Shown: positions 9,567-13,129 of the stretch, piece after piece | How positions within the stretch are numbered: position 1 is the first letter of the stretch | Layout: the number at the start of each line of letters is the position of its first letter | Assembly (NCBI GenBank): GCA_031279875.1 | Contig: JAITHS010000208.1 | Span: forward strand, 1 to 13,129 | DNA length: 13,129 nucleotides | DNA from: Tannerella sp. | Lineage (GTDB): Bacteria; Bacteroidota; Bacteroidia; Bacteroidales; Tannerellaceae | Direction of reading: 5' to 3' | The notes under the pieces: generated by a model | The model's input: the letters and a program-made list of their open reading frames with translations, nothing else | Told to the model about the DNA's origin: nothing | Databases searched by the model: none | Program-made: the position numbers and the translations under genes

Positions 9567-12500
9567 TTAAAAAGTTATGTCCATACCGATATTAAAACGT
9601 TTCATAGTAGGATATGCTCCTTCGGTATCAGATCCTCCGGAGTAGGTTGTTTCGCGGTCGTCGGGAAGGTCTGACCAGAAAAACAGGTTGTTGCCGTTAA
9701 GGAATATCCGCATGTTTTCAATTCCCATTTTCTTAATCACAGGAATTTTATTTAAAGAATAGCCCAGTTCTACCATCCTCAAACGGAGATATGATGCGTC
9801 ATAAACGAAGTAATTGCCGATATTCTCGCCTGATGTTCTCCATCGCGGCAGGAACGAGGCGGCGTTTTGATTGTCTTTTGTCCAGTAGTCGGCGGCATGT
9901 GCATAAACGGTATGAGTAGTGTTTATGAAATTGTTAAAGCCTATAACTCGTGTTGCGTTGTTCACTCCATAAAGTTGAGCCATAAAGCTGAAGCTCTTGT
10001 AATTAACGCCGAGCGTAAAAGCGGCGGTATTTTGCGGCACTTGTGAATAGCCTACCGGCACGCGGTCTTCGTCCTTAATCATACCGTCGGCCGAATAGTC
10101 GAGCAGATTGTAATAACCGGGCATTTTGGCAAGGTCGTTGCTTTCGGTCGGAACGGAGGCATAAACATCGTCCCAACTGTTGTAGAATCCTGTTGATTTA
10201 AGGCTCTTTGTTTGTCCGATTTGGAAGCCTGCGGCTTTGAGGTTAGGATATTGCAAAGGCGGGTCGTCGCGAAATAAGACTGTGTTTTCATTATGAGTGA
10301 TGGCTATTTTCGACCATAAATCAAAGTCTTTCATAATATTTTTATTTACATTGACTTCGATTTCAAAACCTTTTGATTTGACATGTCCCAGATTGGCGTC
10401 CGGCGGTGTTGTTCCGTAGAAAGCAGGCATAGCGCGGCTGCCTCCTGCAATGATGATGTCGGTACGGTCTTCGGTGAAATAGTCGAAATTAATTCCTAAC
10501 TGGCTTTTGAAGAAACCCATTTCTATGCCGTAGTTGTCTTTAACGGCCGATTCCCATCGCAGGTCGGGATTACCGACTACTGTTTCTCTGTACCAGTAAT
10601 AAGAGCTGTAACCGTCGGTTGCGGTTGCTATACGTGTGCGTCCGCCGTATGCCATCTGTGAGATATACGACCAGCGTGTACCACCGTTATCGTCGCCTAC
10701 CCATCCTTTGCTGTAACGCAGTTTCAGACGGTCGATGAACGGTACTTTCCAGAACTTCTCATTCGACAGATAATAACCTAATGCGAGCGAGGGGAAGAGT
10801 TCAAAACGATAGTTTGGTCCGAACTTTTCAGAACCGTTATATGCGGCGTTGACTTCTAAAAGATAACGTGAATCGAAGTTGTAAGTGAGACGTCCTACCC
10901 AGTCTTCACGATAGTTGGGGAACATATTGCCGTAAGCTTGTGTTTCGCGTTTCATGACGCCCGTAACTCCTACATTGTGTAATCCGAAAGTGCGGGCGTA
11001 GTTCAACTGAAACTGATACATCAGTCGGCGTCGTACAGGTATCGAGGAGTCAAAGTTGTGAGTATCAATTCCTTCCGCACGTATAGTCCACGGACGAATA
11101 ATCCAGTCATATTCACCGGTACTGTTGGGCATGTAACTTGTGTATTCCGACGGGTCTTGTTCGGGGCCTTCGTAGCGTAGCGGATAAATCTGCTTGTAAG
11201 CCACGTTACCCGCTTCTTCGTTAGGACGGACGTGGTTGTTGATGTCGTAAATACCGCCTTCGGAACGTACCATGTTGTCGTAAAACAGCGACAAACTTGC
11301 CGTCAGACCGGGAGTAATGAAGTCGAGTTTCTGATTGAGGGTAAAATTAGAGTTCAACTGTGTTTGGCGTTGCTGTCTCAAACCGAGATTATGTACTACT
11401 GCGAGCGGGTTGACGGTGTTGTTGCCGCCTTCCTGATAAGCGCCCCACAAGCCTTCGTCCTTGAAATAAGGATACATCATGTCGGGTGCTAATCGATATG
11501 CCGCCGCCCACATCCACCAGTCTGCCCGTCCGGTAGAGCCTTCGTTGTTATAGTTTGTATTCTTCTGCGAATAGAAACCGGAGAAGTCGATCGACAGTTT
11601 TGTTGTACTCGTAAGGTCGAAGTCGATATTGCTGCGGAAATTGAAACGGTCGTAATTGTAGTTAGGATTGTAGCCCTTGTGGTTGTCCATGTCTCGGAAC
11701 TGGTCGCCTTCATGCAGGTAGGCTACGAGACCGTAATATTTGACATTGCTGCTGCCGCCCTGTGCGCTCAACGTGGCGCGCTGCGAAAATCCCATCGTGC
11801 TGAACAGTTCGTCTGCCCAGTTAATATTCGGATATATCATGGCATATTCTGCCGACTGCGGCTTGCGGAAACGTGTTACGACTTCATAAGGATAGATGTC
11901 GTTCCATGACGGGGAGTTGAGGGCTACTTCGCGCTCAATACTTTCGTTGAGCCTGACTAACGATTCGTAAGATTCCATTATTTCCGGCAGTTTCGAAATT
12001 ACGGTACCTGTTGAAGTGTAGTTGAAGTTGAGTTTTGTCTTGGCCGATTCGCCGCGCTTGGTAGTAATAAGTACGACGCCGTTAGCGCCTTTGACGCCGA
12101 ATACGGCTGTTGCGGAAGCGTCTTTAAGGATAGAGATGTTGGCCACTTCGTTGACGTCGATGTTGTTCATGCTGCGTTCCACTCCGTCAACAAGTATCAG
12201 CGGGCCGCCGCCGTTCCATGTGTTCTGACCGCGAATATAGATTGACGTCGAACTGTTACCGATAGTAGTACCGCCCGGCTCGCCCGAAGATGTTAGCGTT
12301 ACAAGACCGGGTAACTGTCCTGCCAGCGCTTCGGTAAGGTTGCCGGAGTTACCGGTGCGGCGCAGTTCTTTCTCGCCTGCCTGAGCAATAGATGCTACAA
12401 CGCTTTCTTTCTTCTGAACACCGTAGCCTACAATGACTACTTCATCGGTCTGAACGGCATTTTCTTCAAGATTGATTATCAAAGGCTTATTGTCTTTGAC

Positions 12501-12857
12501 TGTAATATCCTTCGTGATATAGCCGATGTATGAAATACGTAAAGTGGCTTTTTCGCCTACTTCAATCGTAAACTTACCGTCCGGGTCGGTAAGCGTTCCG
12601 TTAGTAGTACCGACTTCAACAATATTAGCGCTGACCAACGGTTCGCCCGTCTCGTCGAATACGGTACCTGTTACCTTTTGCTTTTTTTGTTGAAGTTCTG
12701 CGACCTTGTCGGTCTTTTTGCCTGACGTTGCAGAAAAATGTCCTTCGGCGCTTTCGGTACTTATAAATACGAATAAGACGAAAGCGACGAGTTTCAAAAT
12801 CCCGAACAGATCATTGAAATTGGTTGATTTACAACCGGGTAGTTTAAGTTTTGTCAT
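9567..12857 (-). CDS. SusC/RagA-family TonB-dependent transporter (pair 1), first gene of the operon
   Basis: Starting at the ATG at 12857, the protein is 1096 residues. An in-frame ATG at 12956 would add 33 residues rich in Lys, but it lies upstream of the predicted promoter and inside a palindrome, so I reject it. From 12857 the N-terminus reads MTKLKLPGCK, with a hydrophobic core at about 20-33 (ILKLVAFVLFVFIS), a credible if long signal peptide. A carboxypeptidase-regulatory-like domain follows (about 61-133: VTGTVFDETGEPLVSANIVE...TDPDGKFTIEV), then a canonical TonB-box region DEVVIVGYG (138-146). The plug spans about 150-270 (LAGQLPGL, SIYIRGQNTW, PLILVDGVERSM, ISILKDASATAVFGVKGANGVVLITTKRG), followed by the barrel ending in MDITF. 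It should import oligosaccharides with SusD-like protein 1. There is no extra N-terminal secretin/TonB-type anti-sigma interaction domain, so control through a FecI-type sigma factor is not suggested. Confidence 0.95.
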   Translation of the reverse strand: MTKLKLPGCKSTNFNDLFGILKLVAFVLFVFISTESAEGHFSATSGKKTDKVAELQQKKQKVTGTVFDETGEPLVSANIVEVGTTNGTLTDPDGKFTIEVGEKATLRISYIGYITKDITVKDNKPLIINLEENAVQTDEVVIVGYGVQKKESVVASIAQAGEKELRRTGNSGNLTEALAGQLPGLVTLTSSGEPGGTTIGNSSTSIYIRGQNTWNGGGPLILVDGVERSMNNIDVNEVANISILKDASATAVFGVKGANGVVLITTKRGESAKTKLNFNYTSTGTVISKLPEIMESYESLVRLNESIEREVALNSPSWNDIYPYEVVTRFRKPQSAEYAMIYPNINWADELFSTMGFSQRATLSAQGGSSNVKYYGLVAYLHEGDQFRDMDNHKGYNPNYNYDRFNFRSNIDFDLTSTTKLSIDFSGFYSQKNTNYNNEGSTGRADWWMWAAAYRLAPDMMYPYFKDEGLWGAYQEGGNNTVNPLAVVHNLGLRQQRQTQLNSNFTLNQKLDFITPGLTASLSLFYDNMVRSEGGIYDINNHVRPNEEAGNVAYKQIYPLRYEGPEQDPSEYTSYMPNSTGEYDWIIRPWTIRAEGIDTHNFDSSIPVRRRLMYQFQLNYARTFGLHNVGVTGVMKRETQAYGNMFPNYREDWVGRLTYNFDSRYLLEVNAAYNGSEKFGPNYRFELFPSLALGYYLSNEKFWKVPFIDRLKLRYSKGWVGDDNGGTRWSYISQMAYGGRTRIATATDGYSSYYWYRETVVGNPDLRWESAVKDNYGIEMGFFKSQLGINFDYFTEDRTDIIIAGGSRAMPAFYGTTPPDANLGHVKSKGFEIEVNVNKNIMKDFDLWSKIAITHNENTVLFRDDPPLQYPNLKAAGFQIGQTKSLKSTGFYNSWDDVYASVPTESNDLAKMPGYYNLLDYSADGMIKDEDRVPVGYSQVPQNTAAFTLGVNYKSFSFMAQLYGVNNATRVIGFNNFINTTHTVYAHAADYWTKDNQNAASFLPRWRTSGENIGNYFVYDASYLRLRMVELGYSLNKIPVIKKMGIENMRIFLNGNNLFFWSDLPDDRETTYSGGSDTEGAYPTMKRFNIGMDITF

Positions 12858-12897
12858 AGTTTTTATATGTTTTTTTTGGTTTTTATGCTTAAAAATC
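12858..12897 (-). other. A-rich 5' leader of the PUL operon
   Basis: The stretch between the likely transcription start and the ATG at 12857 is A/T-rich on the transcribed strand, with AAAAACC, an A8 run and TATAAAAACT just before the start codon. There is no purine-rich Shine-Dalgarno sequence at the usual distance. A-rich leaders without a Shine-Dalgarno are normal in Bacteroidota. The upstream boundary is only as good as the promoter prediction. Confidence 0.5.
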
Positions 12898-12901
12898 ACC
12901 G

Positions 12902-12933
12902 CAAAGATAAACGTTTTTTTTTTTTTGATAACA
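12902..12933 (-). promoter_or_regulatory. Predicted Bacteroidota sigma-ABfr-type promoter of the PUL operon
   Basis: Read on the minus strand, TATCTTTG (12909-12902) matches the Bacteroides -7 consensus TAnnTTTG at every fixed position. The expected -33 TTTG, about 20 bases upstream, is only weakly represented (TGTT at 12933-12930). Much of the spacer is a run of 13 A. A good -7 box with a weak -33 box suggests dependence on an activator, which fits the palindromes just upstream. The transcript would start near 12897, placing the ATG at 12857 about 40 bases downstream. This is a consensus match, not a mapped start. Confidence 0.65.
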
Positions 12934-12941
12934 TTTTTTTT

Positions 12942-12957
12942 TATGTTGTACAACATA
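12942..12957. promoter_or_regulatory. Perfect 16-base palindrome, candidate operator (proximal)
   Basis: TATGTTGTACAACATA is a perfect dyad centred between 12949 and 12950. It lies just upstream of the weak -33 element, at roughly -52 from the predicted start, a position suited to an activator. A 14-base core, ATGTTGTACAACAT, is repeated with one change at 12969-12982. The regulator family is unknown and no regulator gene lies in the window. Confidence 0.55.
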
Positions 12958-12968
12958 GTTTTATAATT

Positions 12969-12982
12969 ATGTTGTATAACAT
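12969..12982. promoter_or_regulatory. Second, near-perfect palindrome, candidate operator (distal)
   Basis: ATGTTGTATAACAT differs from the proximal core at one base of 14, leaving 6 of 7 pairs of the dyad intact. The two centres are 26 bases apart, about 2.5 helical turns, with a 12-base A/T-rich linker. Paired sites of this kind are usual for a dimeric DNA-binding regulator, but function is inferred from symmetry and placement only. Confidence 0.5.
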
Positions 12983-13047
12983 GTTTTTGAGGTTCTTGCC
13001 AATTGTTAATTCATAATGGAGAAGCAGTATTTACAGGTTTTTATCTG

Positions 13048-13068
13048 GATTGCTTCGTTCCTCGCAAT
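13048..13068. repeat. Possible copy of a dispersed intergenic repeat
   Basis: The minus strand contains TTGCGAGGAACGAAGCAA with short inverted ends (ATTGC and GCAAT). From memory, close variants of this sequence recur in intergenic DNA of many bacterial genomes. Only one copy is present in this window, so the repeat status rests on recollection and not on what is seen here. Confidence 0.4.
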
Positions 13069-13075
13069 TACGGTA

Positions 13076-13110
13076 CTGCTTTCTGCCTTCTGCTTTCTGC
13101 TTTCTGCCTT
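13076..13110. repeat. Five tandem 7-base units (CTGCTTT / CTGCCTT)
   Basis: Five consecutive 7-base units follow one another without interruption in the order CTGCTTT, CTGCCTT, CTGCTTT, CTGCTTT, CTGCCTT; they differ only at the fifth base (T or C). The array is in noncoding DNA at the promoter-distal edge of the locus, next to the possible dispersed repeat. It has no evident role in expression of the operon. Confidence 0.85.
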
Positions 13111-13129
13111 CTTCAAACCGCTTGCAGGG

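Noticed and set aside
13016..13129. Plus-strand open frame (MEKQYLQVFIW...) of 38 codons running off the right edge, hydrophobic
   Set aside because: Most of it is made of the possible dispersed repeat and the 7-base tandem units, and no promoter is seen upstream. The hydrophobic look follows from the T/C-rich repeats. A real gene start cannot be fully excluded without more sequence.
13115..13129. AAACCGCTTGCAGGG-like end as one arm of a terminator
   Set aside because: Only one possible arm is inside the window, so no hairpin can be shown.
1..13129. CRISPR array, tRNA or rRNA genes, transposase or integrase
   Set aside because: None seen: the window is almost fully covered by the six minus-strand genes, and the remaining DNA contains only short A/T-rich and repeat elements.

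Overview
The window is most of a polysaccharide utilization locus (PUL) from a member of the Bacteroidota, probably the order Bacteroidales. Three things support this: two complete SusC/SusD-type outer-membrane uptake pairs, three lipoprotein signal peptides followed by acidic residues (typical of Bacteroidota surface lipoproteins), and a Bacteroides-type -7 promoter box (TAnnTTTG) upstream of the first gene. The genus cannot be read from the sequence.

All convincing genes lie on the minus strand, so transcription runs from right to left. From the promoter the order is: SusC-like transporter 1 (9567-12857), SusD-like lipoprotein 1 (7770-9554), SusC-like transporter 2 (4682-7741), SusD-like lipoprotein 2 (2917-4677), a DUF1735-type surface lipoprotein (1908-2885), and a heparinase II/III-family polysaccharide lyase (1-1894) that runs off the left edge. 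The gaps between genes are 12, 28, 4, 31 and 13 bases. No terminator hairpin is visible between them, so the six genes look like one operon.

Expected division of labour, inferred from the families: the SusD-like and DUF1735 lipoproteins capture glycan at the cell surface, the two SusC-like TonB-dependent channels pull oligosaccharides into the periplasm, and the lyase cleaves them by beta-elimination at a uronic acid. That points to an acidic, uronate-containing glycan. The exact substrate cannot be determined here, because the remaining enzymes and the regulator lie outside the window.

The right end (about 12858-13129) is the control region and the edge of the locus. It holds an A-rich leader, the -7 box, runs of 13 and 9 A, two near-identical palindromes 26 bases apart, and then repeat-like DNA with five tandem 7-base units. 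No convincing gene is seen in 12983-13129.

Nothing here amounts to a wholly new system. The points most worth following are the paired palindromes with A-tracts at the promoter, the unusual N-terminus of transporter 2, and the unassigned substrate of the lyase.
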